NCBI GenBank assembly: GCA_031556065.1
Contig: JAVBTR010000078.1
Span: 1 to 64,000 of the forward strand
DNA: 64,000 nt
Direction: 5' to 3'
Origin: JAVBTR01 sp031556065
GTDB taxonomy: Bacteria; Bacillota; Clostridia; Christensenellales; Aristaeellaceae
Part shown: positions 50,868 through 60,081 of the stretch, in pieces
How the letters are laid out: each line of letters begins with the position of its first letter
Position numbering within the stretch: position 1 is the first letter of the stretch
Made by a program: the position numbers and the translations under genes
The notes under the pieces: model-generated
What the model was told of the DNA's origin: nothing
Seen by the model: only the letters and a program-made list of their open reading frames with translations
Databases searched by the model: none

Positions 50868-53029
50868 AGAACCTGGTTAAATTTTTATCTCTGGTATTGA
50901 TTTTGTGCCTGCTTGTGCCCACTGCCCTGGCCCAGGGCGGCTATACGGAAACGGAATGGGTACCCCCGAAGGGATATATTCTCTCCACAAACCTTTGTGC
51001 CCTTCTAAACGGCGGCTTTGGCATCGTTGCCATCGATGAAGCAACCGGCAGCTTTGTGCTGCTTTCCTTGGATTCCCTTACAGCCCAGCCTAAAATAACG
51101 CCCCTGGCCTTGCCAGCAGGGGCCATGCCCTCCCTTCTTCGGGCGGGAAAGGATGGCAGCATAACCCTGCTGATGACTTGCTATGAAGCCCCTGCTGCCG
51201 ATGAAGGCCAGACAGGAGCCTCCTTCTCTATGGATGGCATAACGACCCTGATCGCCACCTATGACCAAAAGGGCCAAGCCATGGGTTCCTTTGAAGTGGA
51301 GGGCTATGTGCATGATATAGCCCTAATGGACGAGGGCAGCATTGCTGTTTTCACTTTCGGCACGGATATTCTTTTGTTGGACGCCAAGGGCAACCAGATT
51401 GCCAACCTGGGAAACCCCGATGCCATCGGCATGATAGCCGCTGGGGAGCATTTATTTGTAATGAAAAGCGACAAGTATGTGGAGCTGGATTTGGGCGGCA
51501 GCATTATCCGCACAGTGGAAAGCCTTCATGATTACACGGCCCAGTTCATTTATGCCGGCGGCAGCCTGTACGGCTTGTCCACCCAGGGCTTTTACTGTTT
51601 GGGGCCTGATGCGATGACCTTTGAAAAGCTTTCAAGCGCCGCCCGCTACCGTTTAGGCGCGGCGGAGGGCAGCCTTAGCGCTGTTTGCGCTTTAAATGAC
51701 GGAACCCTTATTGCCACCCTGGGCAATGGCCTGATGATGGCTTCCAGCGGCGCGGCCTTTTACAACGGCGGCGGGGAATCCAGCTACATGGTCTATACCT
51801 ACGATCCGGTTATGGATACCTCTTCAAGCCCGGATTTTGTGATTACCGCCTTAAGGGACAGCGCACGGCTTCGCAAAGCCGCAGCCCTTTTCCAGCAGGC
51901 CCACCCGGAAATCAATGTGGTGCTGAACACCGTGCTTGGGGAGTACGATTTTGAAACCCCTGTGGAGGACGGGGTGCGCACCCTGAACACGGCTCTGCTT
52001 TCGGGCAAGGCTGGGGATATCCTTATTTTAGACGGCTTGCCGGTTGATAAATACACGGAAAAAGGCATTTTAAAGCCTCTGGACAGCCTTTTGGAAAACG
52101 CGGGGATTCTTCCGGGCATCCTTTCCGGCAGCAGGGCAAAGGACGGACATATTTATGTCTGCCCCCAGGCCTTTTCGGTGGATACCCGATGGGCCAGAAA
52201 AACCGTTGTGGAAAAGCTGGGCTCTTTGGAAGCCCTCGCCAGCTTAACCCCCAATGAAAACGGGGATGTGCTCTATCCCCGGGCCCCTTCGGAGCTGTTG
52301 GAGCTGTTCTATGCCACAGGCATTGAGGCCCTTAAAGAGGAGGATGGAACCATGGATTTTAATTCCCCCGCTTTTATTGAATACCTAAATAACCTGTACA
52401 GCCTGTATACGGGCCAATCCACCCAGCCTGTAGCACAATCTGAGGAACCAGGCTCTTTAAACATGGAGGAGCTCCAGGCCATTCAAAACGAAACGGTATT
52501 GGTATTCCCTTTTACTTTAAATTCCACCCTGTTTGTGTCTATCCCCTATACCTTTATGGGCCTGGAGGAAGCGGGGGTCTTGGTGCCCCATTACTATACG
52601 CCTATGTTCATGGCGGGGATCAATGGAAAAAGCCAGCAGGTTAAGCTGTGCGAAGGGTTTATGGAGCTGCTTTTTTCCAAAGACATGCAGGAATTGGAGC
52701 TGGGCGATGGGATGCCGGTTACGCAAAGCGCCCTGGAGGCTTTAATCGAAAGGGCGAAGCCCGTGGAGGTGGAGGGGGATATGATGGCCGTATCCACCAT
52801 GGCCCTGGCCACGGGAGAGGGGAACCCCATTACGCTGGAAATGCCCAGCGCCGCCATTTTAGACGCCCTGGCAGCCCAATTAAAGAGGGTGGATACCCCT
52901 GTTATTGTGGATGAAACCTTGCTCTCATTTATGAAGGAAGAAACAGCGCCCTTCTTCCGTGGGGAGATCAGCGCACAAAGCGCGGCCAGCGCCCTTTATG
53001 CCCGCAGCTTAAACTACCTTAGCGAATAA
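50864..53029 (+). CDS. Secreted beta-propeller fused to a solute-binding protein
   Basis: A 721-aa protein. A signal peptide (about 1-23, LVPTALA) has no lipobox. Residues about 30-310 form repeated strands with Asp/Gly loops, resembling a beta-propeller. Residues about 330-721 resemble an extracellular sugar-binding protein (ALRDSARLRKAAALFQQAHPEINVVL start, GDILILDGLP). The fusion could present the binding protein on a sensor scaffold. It overlaps the MacB-like gene by 4 bp. Confidence 0.75.
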   Translation: MKNLVKFLSLVLILCLLVPTALAQGGYTETEWVPPKGYILSTNLCALLNGGFGIVAIDEATGSFVLLSLDSLTAQPKITPLALPAGAMPSLLRAGKDGSITLLMTCYEAPAADEGQTGASFSMDGITTLIATYDQKGQAMGSFEVEGYVHDIALMDEGSIAVFTFGTDILLLDAKGNQIANLGNPDAIGMIAAGEHLFVMKSDKYVELDLGGSIIRTVESLHDYTAQFIYAGGSLYGLSTQGFYCLGPDAMTFEKLSSAARYRLGAAEGSLSAVCALNDGTLIATLGNGLMMASSGAAFYNGGGESSYMVYTYDPVMDTSSSPDFVITALRDSARLRKAAALFQQAHPEINVVLNTVLGEYDFETPVEDGVRTLNTALLSGKAGDILILDGLPVDKYTEKGILKPLDSLLENAGILPGILSGSRAKDGHIYVCPQAFSVDTRWARKTVVEKLGSLEALASLTPNENGDVLYPRAPSELLELFYATGIEALKEEDGTMDFNSPAFIEYLNNLYSLYTGQSTQPVAQSEEPGSLNMEELQAIQNETVLVFPFTLNSTLFVSIPYTFMGLEEAGVLVPHYYTPMFMAGINGKSQQVKLCEGFMELLFSKDMQELELGDGMPVTQSALEALIERAKPVEVEGDMMAVSTMALATGEGNPITLEMPSAAILDALAAQLKRVDTPVIVDETLLSFMKEETAPFFRGEISAQSAASALYARSLNYLSE

Positions 53030-53034
53030 AAACG

Positions 53035-53043
53035 TGCTATAAT
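53035..53043 (+). promoter_or_regulatory. Internal extended -10 promoter for the two-component genes
   Basis: TGCTATAAT lies in the short gap before the response regulator. The -35 is weak. It may keep the regulators expressed when the upstream operon is silent. Confidence 0.55.
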
Positions 53044-53072
53044 CAGTTTATTGAATAAAGGAGAAAAGCGCC

Positions 53073-53762
53073 ATGCACATCCTGCTTGTGGAAGATGACA
53101 GGTCCCTTTCCATGGCTGTAAGCTATCAGCTGAAAAAAGCGGGTATGGCTGTGACAGCCTGCTATAACGGCGGGGATGGGCTGGAGGCAGCCCTTACCGG
53201 TCATTACGATCTGATCGTGTTAGACAGAATGCTGCCTCAGATGGATGGCGTGGCGCTTTTGACTCGTTTTCGCATGGAGGGCCATCATGGGCCTGTATTA
53301 ATGCTCACCGCCATGGACGGCATAGCTGACAGGGTGGAAGGCCTGAATGCCGGGGCGGACGATTACCTTGTTAAGCCCTTTGCCGCAGATGAACTGATGG
53401 CCAGAATCAACGCCCTGATGCGAAGACCCAGCCAGTGGGCCCCAAACAATACCCTGGCCGCCTTTGACTTGGTGCTCAACACCGATACCATGGAGTTAAA
53501 GTGCGGCAGCCGGGAGGTGGGGCTATCCAAGCGTGAAGGGCAACTGCTGCAATATTTGATTTGCAATAAAGGCAGAATCTTGCCAAGGAACCTTCTTTTG
53601 GACAGGGCCTGGCAGGGGGCTGCCGTGGAGGATGGAAACCTGGATTTATATATTCATTTTTTACGCAAGAAGCTAAAGGAAGCGGCTTCAACCTGCCTGA
53701 TCCGCACGGTTCGTGGGATCGGCTACGAATTAACAGGGGGAAGGAAAGAGGATCATGCTTAA
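53073..53762 (+). CDS. OmpR-family response regulator
   Basis: A 229-aa protein with a receiver domain (1-115, phospho-acceptor D51 in LIVLDRMLP) and a C-terminal winged helix (about 125-225) of the PhoB/OmpR type. The kinase gene overlaps it by 8 bp. It probably controls the import/export operon before it. Confidence 0.95.
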   Translation: MHILLVEDDRSLSMAVSYQLKKAGMAVTACYNGGDGLEAALTGHYDLIVLDRMLPQMDGVALLTRFRMEGHHGPVLMLTAMDGIADRVEGLNAGADDYLVKPFAADELMARINALMRRPSQWAPNNTLAAFDLVLNTDTMELKCGSREVGLSKREGQLLQYLICNKGRILPRNLLLDRAWQGAAVEDGNLDLYIHFLRKKLKEAASTCLIRTVRGIGYELTGGRKEDHA

Positions 53763-55110
53763 ACGCCTGCGGCGGCAATTGGTGCTGTTGTCATCCCTTC
53801 TCACAGGTGCTGTTTTGCTTGCCATGGCGGCCTATTCGTTGCATATTTCCCAAGCCGCCCTAACCAACCAATACGAGCAGGACCTGGCCCAGACATCCTC
53901 CACCATGTTTTCTTATATCAGCAGTGTGCCTTCCGCGGTGCGTGCCCAGGTGGTAACGGATTATGCCGCTGTGTATAAATACGGCGGGGAGGTTCAGTAT
54001 GTGGCCAGCACGAATACCACCACCGAAACCCTGGAAGCCATTGCCCAAAAGGCCAAACAGCAGGTGAGCGGCTATGAATTTATGGCCTCGATTAATTTGG
54101 CCGAGGCCACCACTTCGGTTTATGGGGTGCAAAGCTATTTCGATTTTGCATCGGATACCACTGCAACGCCTATGAGTATTCTGGTTACCCAAAGCACCAT
54201 GGCCCAAGGGAATGCCCTGGTGACAGAAGGAGGAAAGTTCTACCGGGTGGCGGCCACCCTTATGGAGAGTGACGCCTACGATACGGAATTGTATGTGATT
54301 CAGGACAGGCAGGAGGAACTAAAGGCCATTGGGAGTTTGCAATGGACGTACTTTGGCGCGGCTCTGCTGGGCCTGCTCATGATGGTAGGCGCGGGCTTGT
54401 TTTTAAGCGAGCGGGCCATTAAGCCAGTGGAGAAATCCATTCAACAGCAGCACGATTTTGTGGCGGCCGCCTCTCATGAGCTGCGCACGCCGGTGGCCGC
54501 CATACGGGCCAACGCAGAGGTATTGGGCGACGCGCCTTTAAATGGGTTTGAACCTTATTTAAATGCCATCAATCTTGAAAGCCAGCGCATGAGCCGTTTG
54601 GTGAACGATCTGATGGATTTGGCAAGGGCCGACGCGGGCCAGTGGCAGTTAAAGGAAGAGATAGTGGATGCACAGGCTTGTGTAGAACGGGTTTGCGGGC
54701 TGTTAATGCCTCTTGCTAAAAACAGTGGGGTGAGCATTCACAAGCAGCTGCAAAGGGCCTTTGCCAAGGCGGATGAGGAACGGCTTGTGCAGGTATTGAC
54801 GGTGCTGATCGATAATGCCATTCGCCACGGGAAAGCGGGCGGACAGGTGCGGGTTGGTGTTGGCAAGGAGGATAAGGCGGTGCTGATCTTTGTGGAGGAT
54901 GATGGCGCTGGTATTCCTTTGGAATACCAAGAACGGGTGTTTGAACGGTTCTTCCGGCTGGACGATGCCCGCAGCGGCCAGGGTAGCGGGCTGGGATTGA
55001 GCATTGCAAAAAGGCTCACAGAGCAGATGCAGGGGCAGTTGAGCCTGACACAAAGCGGTTTAGGCGGCTGCCGCTTTACCGTCCATCTCAAAGAGGGAAC
55101 ATTAAGTTAG
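53755..55110 (+). CDS. Sensor histidine kinase
   Basis: A 451-aa membrane kinase with TM1 (about 10-32), an extracellular sensor (about 33-195), TM2 (about 196-218), a HAMP-like linker, HisKA with H241 in SHELRTPVAAIRANAE, and an ATPase domain (NAIRHGK, EDDGAGIP, GLGLSIAKRL). It is coupled to the response regulator. Confidence 0.95.
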   Translation: MLKRLRRQLVLLSSLLTGAVLLAMAAYSLHISQAALTNQYEQDLAQTSSTMFSYISSVPSAVRAQVVTDYAAVYKYGGEVQYVASTNTTTETLEAIAQKAKQQVSGYEFMASINLAEATTSVYGVQSYFDFASDTTATPMSILVTQSTMAQGNALVTEGGKFYRVAATLMESDAYDTELYVIQDRQEELKAIGSLQWTYFGAALLGLLMMVGAGLFLSERAIKPVEKSIQQQHDFVAAASHELRTPVAAIRANAEVLGDAPLNGFEPYLNAINLESQRMSRLVNDLMDLARADAGQWQLKEEIVDAQACVERVCGLLMPLAKNSGVSIHKQLQRAFAKADEERLVQVLTVLIDNAIRHGKAGGQVRVGVGKEDKAVLIFVEDDGAGIPLEYQERVFERFFRLDDARSGQGSGLGLSIAKRLTEQMQGQLSLTQSGLGGCRFTVHLKEGTLS

Positions 55111-55236
55111 CCAGGGGCAAGGTAAACCCGCGGCAGGGGATGGAATTCCGTCCGCGATTTAGGCCGGCGCACCACTACATACCAGAATTTCTCCCCCTTT
55201 TCAGGACAAACTAAAGCCCGAAAAGGAGGGATTTTT

Positions 55237-55410
55237 TTGAGCCAGCCTAAGCGACCTATCCCTAATGAAGAAGAACTGTACGATTTAAAGAACATTGCCT
55301 CCGCTACGGAATGCACAGGCCTGATCCCCGCTGCCTATGACGACGAGGATGAGGCCTCAATACCCGATGCCATCAAGCGCTTCTCTAATGGCGGCCGCGG
55401 AAAAAAGTAG
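55237..55410 (+). CDS. 57-aa small acidic protein (overlooked ORF)
   Basis: A TTG-started ORF with a strong RBS (AAAAGGAGGG), sequence starting SQPKRPIPNEEELYDLKN and containing ATECTGLIP. I recall similar short proteins in Clostridia, but cannot name a family. It ends 10 bp before a plus-strand terminator, and both run antisense into the end of the ldh gene (overlap 54 bp). The strong RBS and the matching terminator argue that it is real. Confidence 0.6.
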   Translation: MSQPKRPIPNEEELYDLKNIASATECTGLIPAAYDDEDEASIPDAIKRFSNGGRGKK

Positions 55411-56298
55411 CTGTTCCCGCTCCCCATCGGTTAAACCGATGGGGAGTATTTTTTCCACCCCCCCTGCGCCGACAACCGAAGGCAGGGAAAGGCAGACATT
55501 GAAGTCTTCCATGTAAGAAGATACGGTTAAAATGGATTGCTCATCCCTTAATATGGCTTCTGCGATCCGGCGTACCGCTAGGGCTACGGCATAGTAGGTT
55601 GCGCCTTTTCCTTCGATAATGGTATAGGCCACATCCCGCACTTGATGGGGAAAGGCATCCCTTACGGTATGGCATAGGTTTCCCTGACAGCTGTGGCAGG
55701 CCTTGCAATATTCATCCATGGTCATACCTGCAATGCTGGTCAGGCTCCAGGCGGCCAGCTCCGTATCTCCGTGCTCTCCAAGGACATAGGTATGCACATT
55801 GCGGGCATCCAGCCCTGTATGGGTGGAAAGCAAATACTTTAAACGGGAGGTATCCAGCACGGTGCCGGAACCGATGACCCGGCTTTTTGGAAAGCCAGAA
55901 AGCTTTAAAGTGACATAGGCCAGCACATCCACCGGATTGGTAACCACAAGCAAAATGGCGTTTTTCGCATATTGAACGATTTTCGGCACAATATCTGAAA
56001 AGATGGCCGTATTCTTTTTAATCAGATCCATCCGGCTTTCTCCCGGCTTTTGGTTGGCCCCAGCGGCGATGATCACCATATCCGCGTCCCATAAATCCTC
56101 ATAGGTCCCGCCGTGGATATCCGCGGGGGGACATAAGGGGATACCATGGGCCAAGTCCAGCACCTCCCCCTGGATTCGTTTTTCATCGATATCGATTAAT
56201 ACCAATTCGGTTACCAAGCCGGATATGATTAGTGTATAGGCGCTGGTGGCGCCTACCTGGCCAACCCCTACAATGCCTATTTTTTTCTGGTTTTTCAC
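55357..56298 (-). CDS. ldh: L-lactate dehydrogenase
   Basis: A 313-aa NAD-dependent enzyme that reduces pyruvate to lactate. The Rossmann motif GIVGVGQVGATSAY (about 8-21) and the substrate/catalytic GEHGDTELAAWS are visible. The GTG start has GAGGTGAT upstream. It is convergent with the two-component operon and overlaps the 57-aa gene. Malate dehydrogenase activity cannot be ruled out. Confidence 0.9.
   Translation of the reverse strand: MKNQKKIGIVGVGQVGATSAYTLIISGLVTELVLIDIDEKRIQGEVLDLAHGIPLCPPADIHGGTYEDLWDADMVIIAAGANQKPGESRMDLIKKNTAIFSDIVPKIVQYAKNAILLVVTNPVDVLAYVTLKLSGFPKSRVIGSGTVLDTSRLKYLLSTHTGLDARNVHTYVLGEHGDTELAAWSLTSIAGMTMDEYCKACHSCQGNLCHTVRDAFPHQVRDVAYTIIEGKGATYYAVALAVRRIAEAILRDEQSILTVSSYMEDFNVCLSLPSVVGAGGVEKILPIGLTDGEREQLLFSAAAIREALDGIGY
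55420..55454 (+). terminator. Plus-strand terminator inside the ldh 3' end
   Basis: An 11-bp stem CTCCCCATCGG (55420-55430) with 55436-55446, a 5-nt loop, then TATTTTTT. It lies directly after the 57-aa ORF, within the antisense end of ldh. Confidence 0.75.
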
Positions 56299-56475
56299 GA
56301 TTTTATCACCTCAAAAAGCAGTATGCCCCAAAAATAAAATAGTTGGTTGCCAAGGAGAATATTTTATGTTATGTTCATAATAGTGGGATACATTTAATAT
56401 GAAAAAACTGCGGCTAATTACGAAGGGAGTGACGCAAGCAAGGCAGCCTATAAAAAATAGAGTAAGGATGATAAA

Positions 56476-58029
56476 ATGAACCAACTGCTAAAGGATAAGA
56501 TTCAAGAAGCATTCTCTTCGGTGCTTCCTATCACTCTGATCGTATTATTTCTTGTAACCCTGGTGGTTCCGCTGAGCCTGGGGATCGTGGCCATGTTCGT
56601 GGTGGGCGCGATTTTTCTGGTGTTGGGCATGGGGTTCTTTTCCCTGGGTGCAGACCAGGCCATGCTCCCCATTGGCGAGGGCGTAGGGACGGAGCTTTCC
56701 AAATCGTCTAAAAAATGGATGGGCGCGTTGGTGGCCTTCTTAATGGGCTTCATTGTTACCATCGCGGAACCGGACCTGCAGGTGCTGGCACAGCAGGTGC
56801 CTACGATTCCCAACTTAACGCTGATTTTAACGGTGGCCGTAGGGGTGGGGCTATTCTTGGTGGTGGCGATTATGCGTATCATCAAGCGGATTCCTCTGCG
56901 GACAGTTTTGATGTTTGCTTACGGCTTGGTGTTTATCCTTTCCCTTTTTACCCCCAATAGCTTTGTGGCAGTGGCCTTCGATTCCGGCGGCGTGACTACA
57001 GGGCCTATTACGGTCCCCTTTATGCTTTCTTTAGGCGTTGGCCTTGCGGCCATGCGCGGAGACAAGTATTCCCAGGCGGACTCCTTCGGCTTCGTTGCCT
57101 TGGGCAGCGTAGGCCCGATCCTTGCTGTAATGGTATTGGGCATTGTGTTTAAGTCTGGTGAAGGGGCGTATACCCCTATTGTGGTCCAGGAAGTAAGCAC
57201 CATGCAAGAGGTGCTGCACCAGTTCACCACGGAACTGCCCCATTACTTTAAAGAAGTATTAATGGCCATTATTCCTATTTTCGGTTTCTTCTTGGTCTTC
57301 CAGCTTTTTACCCGCCGCTATAAAAAACGGCAGATCGAAAAAATCCTGGTAGGCTTGGTGTATACCTTAATCGGCCTGGTTCTGTTCTTAACAGGGGTAA
57401 ACGTGGGCTTCATTCCGGCAGGTATTATGCTGGGGCGCGAACTGGCTGCCACCAGCTTCAACTGGGTGCTGGTGCCCATTGGCATGCTGGTAGGCTACTT
57501 TATCGTTGTGGCGGAACCGGCTATCCACGTTTTAAACGTGCAGGTAGAGGAAGTTTCCGGCGGGGCTATCCCGAAAAAGGCCATGAATACCTGCCTTTCC
57601 ATTGGCGTAGCGGTTTCTGTTGGCCTGGCCATGATCAGGGTATTAACTGGCATATCTATTTATTGGCTGCTGATTCCCGGCTATGCCATCGCCATTTTTA
57701 TGATGTTTAAGGTGCCGCCTATGTATACCGGTATTGCCTTTGACTCTGGCGGGGTGGCCTCCGGTCCCATGACGACCACTTTCCTTTTACCCTTTGTTAT
57801 GGGCGCTTGCGAAGCCCTGGGCGGCAATGTTTTAACAGACGCTTTTGGCGTCGTGGCCATGGTTGCCATGACCCCCTTGATTGCGATCCAATTAATGGGT
57901 ATACTATACAAGTCCAAATTGCAGGCTACCCAGGCTGATGAAATGGACGAAATGACGCTTGAGTTTGAATCGTTATTCGAAGGCACCCAAGAGGAGGGTC
58001 AGATCAATGACGCATCCCATGCACAGTGA
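56476..58029 (+). CDS. DUF1538 membrane protein (UmpAB-type)
   Basis: A 517-aa protein made of two homologous halves, each with several membrane segments. Repeated motifs appear in both: AEP (98-100 and about 346-348) and FDSGGV (168-173 and about 422-427). The family has been reported as cation/proton antiporters of the UmpAB type, although I state this from memory. The short C-terminal tail is acidic. The next gene starts inside it. Confidence 0.8.
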   Translation: MNQLLKDKIQEAFSSVLPITLIVLFLVTLVVPLSLGIVAMFVVGAIFLVLGMGFFSLGADQAMLPIGEGVGTELSKSSKKWMGALVAFLMGFIVTIAEPDLQVLAQQVPTIPNLTLILTVAVGVGLFLVVAIMRIIKRIPLRTVLMFAYGLVFILSLFTPNSFVAVAFDSGGVTTGPITVPFMLSLGVGLAAMRGDKYSQADSFGFVALGSVGPILAVMVLGIVFKSGEGAYTPIVVQEVSTMQEVLHQFTTELPHYFKEVLMAIIPIFGFFLVFQLFTRRYKKRQIEKILVGLVYTLIGLVLFLTGVNVGFIPAGIMLGRELAATSFNWVLVPIGMLVGYFIVVAEPAIHVLNVQVEEVSGGAIPKKAMNTCLSIGVAVSVGLAMIRVLTGISIYWLLIPGYAIAIFMMFKVPPMYTGIAFDSGGVASGPMTTTFLLPFVMGACEALGGNVLTDAFGVVAMVAMTPLIAIQLMGILYKSKLQATQADEMDEMTLEFESLFEGTQEEGQINDASHAQ

Positions 58030-58723
58030 AATGCTTCGCCACCCCAGGCTTAAAATGCTGGTAACCATCGTTAACCGCCCCGATAAAGAAAAGGTGGTTA
58101 ATTTCCTGCACGACAGGCGTTTTCATTTTCAATTTTCGGTTATGGGCAGAGGCACCATCGGCGCGGAGCTAATGGAGCTTTTGGGTCTTGGCAGTGCGGA
58201 AAAGGCTATTGTATCCTGCATTTCGCCTGCTATCCACATTGAAGAATGCTTAATGGATTTGGTGCAGGTGATGTCCCTGAAAAGCGCAGGCACAGGCATC
58301 GCTTTTACGATTCCCTTACAGGGCATGGTTATCCCCCGGCACGGCCCCATGGCAAAGGCTGTGGAAGAACATTTGCAAGAGAACATGGAACAAGAGGTGG
58401 ATAAGATGAACGAGAGCATTACTCATAGCGTTATTGTAGCGCTGGTGAACCAAGGCAACTCAATCGACGTGGTAACCACCGCGAAAAAGCACGGGGCCAC
58501 AGGCGGCACCGTGATCAATGCCCGACGGACAGGCATGTCCGAAGCGGTCAACTTCTTGGGATTGCCCATTTCCGAAGAAAAGGAACTGGTAGCGATACTT
58601 GTTTCACGCGAGGTGCTGCATAAAATTATGGATGAACTCAATAAAGAGCATGGTTTGACCACCCCTGCAAGAGGGATGTTCTTGTCTTTGCCTGTGGATT
58701 CAGTTGTAGGCTTAAGAGTATAA
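58007..58723 (+). CDS. Tandem PII-like regulatory protein
   Basis: This 238-aa protein has two PII-like halves (about 12-120 and 132-238; the second has GATGGTVINARRTG). I chose the ATG at 58007, 23 bp before the upstream stop, because GAGGAGG precedes it. PII-like proteins regulate transporters by binding nucleotides; this one likely controls the DUF1538 transporter. Confidence 0.8.
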   Translation: MTHPMHSEMLRHPRLKMLVTIVNRPDKEKVVNFLHDRRFHFQFSVMGRGTIGAELMELLGLGSAEKAIVSCISPAIHIEECLMDLVQVMSLKSAGTGIAFTIPLQGMVIPRHGPMAKAVEEHLQENMEQEVDKMNESITHSVIVALVNQGNSIDVVTTAKKHGATGGTVINARRTGMSEAVNFLGLPISEEKELVAILVSREVLHKIMDELNKEHGLTTPARGMFLSLPVDSVVGLRV

Positions 58724-58786
58724 GATAGAGCGGCCACTGAAAAGGGCTTGGTTGTGTGCTCAAATAGGTTTTCTTTTGGTAGAGCG

Positions 58787-58838
58787 CGAGACCCCATTTT
58801 CTTTTTCCTAAAAGAAAATGGGGTCTCGCATTATTTTT
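58787..58838. terminator. Bidirectional terminator with 20-bp stem
   Basis: A perfect 20-bp stem (58787-58806 with 58811-58830), TCCT-type loop and flanking T run. It separates the PII gene from trpS. Confidence 0.95.
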
Positions 58839-58846
58839 GCGTAGGG

Positions 58847-59854
58847 TTACCTTAGCGCTAACCCTACCTTTTTCTGGACCTTACGCAGGGTCTTCGTTGC
58901 CACTTGGTTGGCACGGGCGGCGTTGTCGTTAATGATGGCCTGGAGGTAATCCTTTTCCTTTAAGAGGCGGTTGTATTCGGCCTGAATAGGGGAAAGGGTA
59001 TCAACCACAGCGTTGGCGGCGGCTTCTTTTAAAGCACCGTAGCCCTTGCCGCTGAAGCTTGAAACGAGGGTGTCCAGATCGCCTGCACCCAGGGAGGTCA
59101 TAATGGAAAGAAGGTTGGAAACCCCAGGCTTGCTGTCGGGATCGAAACGGACATCCCCATCGGAATCGGTAACAGCGCGTTTGATTTTGCGGCGGATGAC
59201 GTCGGGGGCATCGGTCAAGGCGATGTAGGTGTCTTCCGGGTCGGACTTGGACATTTTGCGGGTGGGTTCTTGGAGGCTCATGATCTTGCTGCCCATTTTG
59301 GGAATGTAGCCCTCCGGCACGGTGAACACGTCGCCGTAAATGCCGTTGAAGCGCTGGGCCACGTCCCGGCAAAGCTCCAGATGCTGCTTCTGGTCCACGC
59401 CTACGGGAACCAGGTCGGCCTGGTAGAGCAGAATATCCGCAGCCATGAGAACAGGGTAGGTAAACAGGCCCGCGTTAATGTTTTCTGAATGTTTGGCGGA
59501 TTTATCTTTAAACTGAGTCATACGGCTCAGTTCGCCCATATAGGTAAAGCAATTTAAAATCCAGCTCAGTTCAGCGTGGCCGGACACATGGCTTTGGCAA
59601 TAAATGGTGTTCTTGTTGGGATCGATGCCGCAGGCGATGTACAGGGCGATTAATTCCATGCAGCGGCGGCGCAGGGCAGCGGGCTCTTGGCGCACGGTGA
59701 GGGCGTGAAGGTCCACCACGCAATAGAAGCAATCGTAATCCTCCTGTAAAAGGGCAAAATTACGCAATGCCCCGATGTAGTTGCCTAACGTAAGGGTACC
59801 CGTAGGCTGAATGCCCGAGAAAATAACAGGTTTTTTGGTTTGTATGGTTTCCAT
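58847..59854 (-). CDS. trpS: Tryptophanyl-tRNA synthetase
   Basis: A 335-aa class I aminoacyl-tRNA synthetase with TGTLTLGNYIGAL (HIGH-like) and KMSKS (RKMSKSDPE). The ATG at 59854 has GGGGGAG; the longer ORF adds a spurious hydrophobic N-terminus. Length is near the usual 330. No T-box leader is seen. Confidence 0.95.
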   Translation of the reverse strand: METIQTKKPVIFSGIQPTGTLTLGNYIGALRNFALLQEDYDCFYCVVDLHALTVRQEPAALRRRCMELIALYIACGIDPNKNTIYCQSHVSGHAELSWILNCFTYMGELSRMTQFKDKSAKHSENINAGLFTYPVLMAADILLYQADLVPVGVDQKQHLELCRDVAQRFNGIYGDVFTVPEGYIPKMGSKIMSLQEPTRKMSKSDPEDTYIALTDAPDVIRRKIKRAVTDSDGDVRFDPDSKPGVSNLLSIMTSLGAGDLDTLVSSFSGKGYGALKEAAANAVVDTLSPIQAEYNRLLKEKDYLQAIINDNAARANQVATKTLRKVQKKVGLALR

Positions 59855-59881
59855 GGAAACACTCCCCCTTAAAGATAAGCA

Positions 59882-59890
59882 ATTATAGCA
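59882..59890 (-). promoter_or_regulatory. trpS promoter (extended -10)
   Basis: Read on the minus strand TGCTATAAT, about 28 bp before the trpS ATG. The -35 is weak. Confidence 0.7.
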
Positions 59891-60081
59891 TAGCTTAAGC
59901 AGGAAAAGCAAACAATTACAACCTTTGCAAGCGAAAAGGTATAGCAATTTGCCGAAAAACCTTATTAACAATCCGACAAGAATAAATAATATTCGACTTT
60001 TTGTTGAAAAGCATCTTCTCACAATCGGTTTTTTGGGGTATAATGGGGCTGAATTGAAAACTCGACAGGAGAGGTTATTGC

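Noticed and set aside
58847..59854. T-box riboswitch upstream of trpS
   Set aside because: The leader is too short and I find no T-box-like core or terminator before the start.
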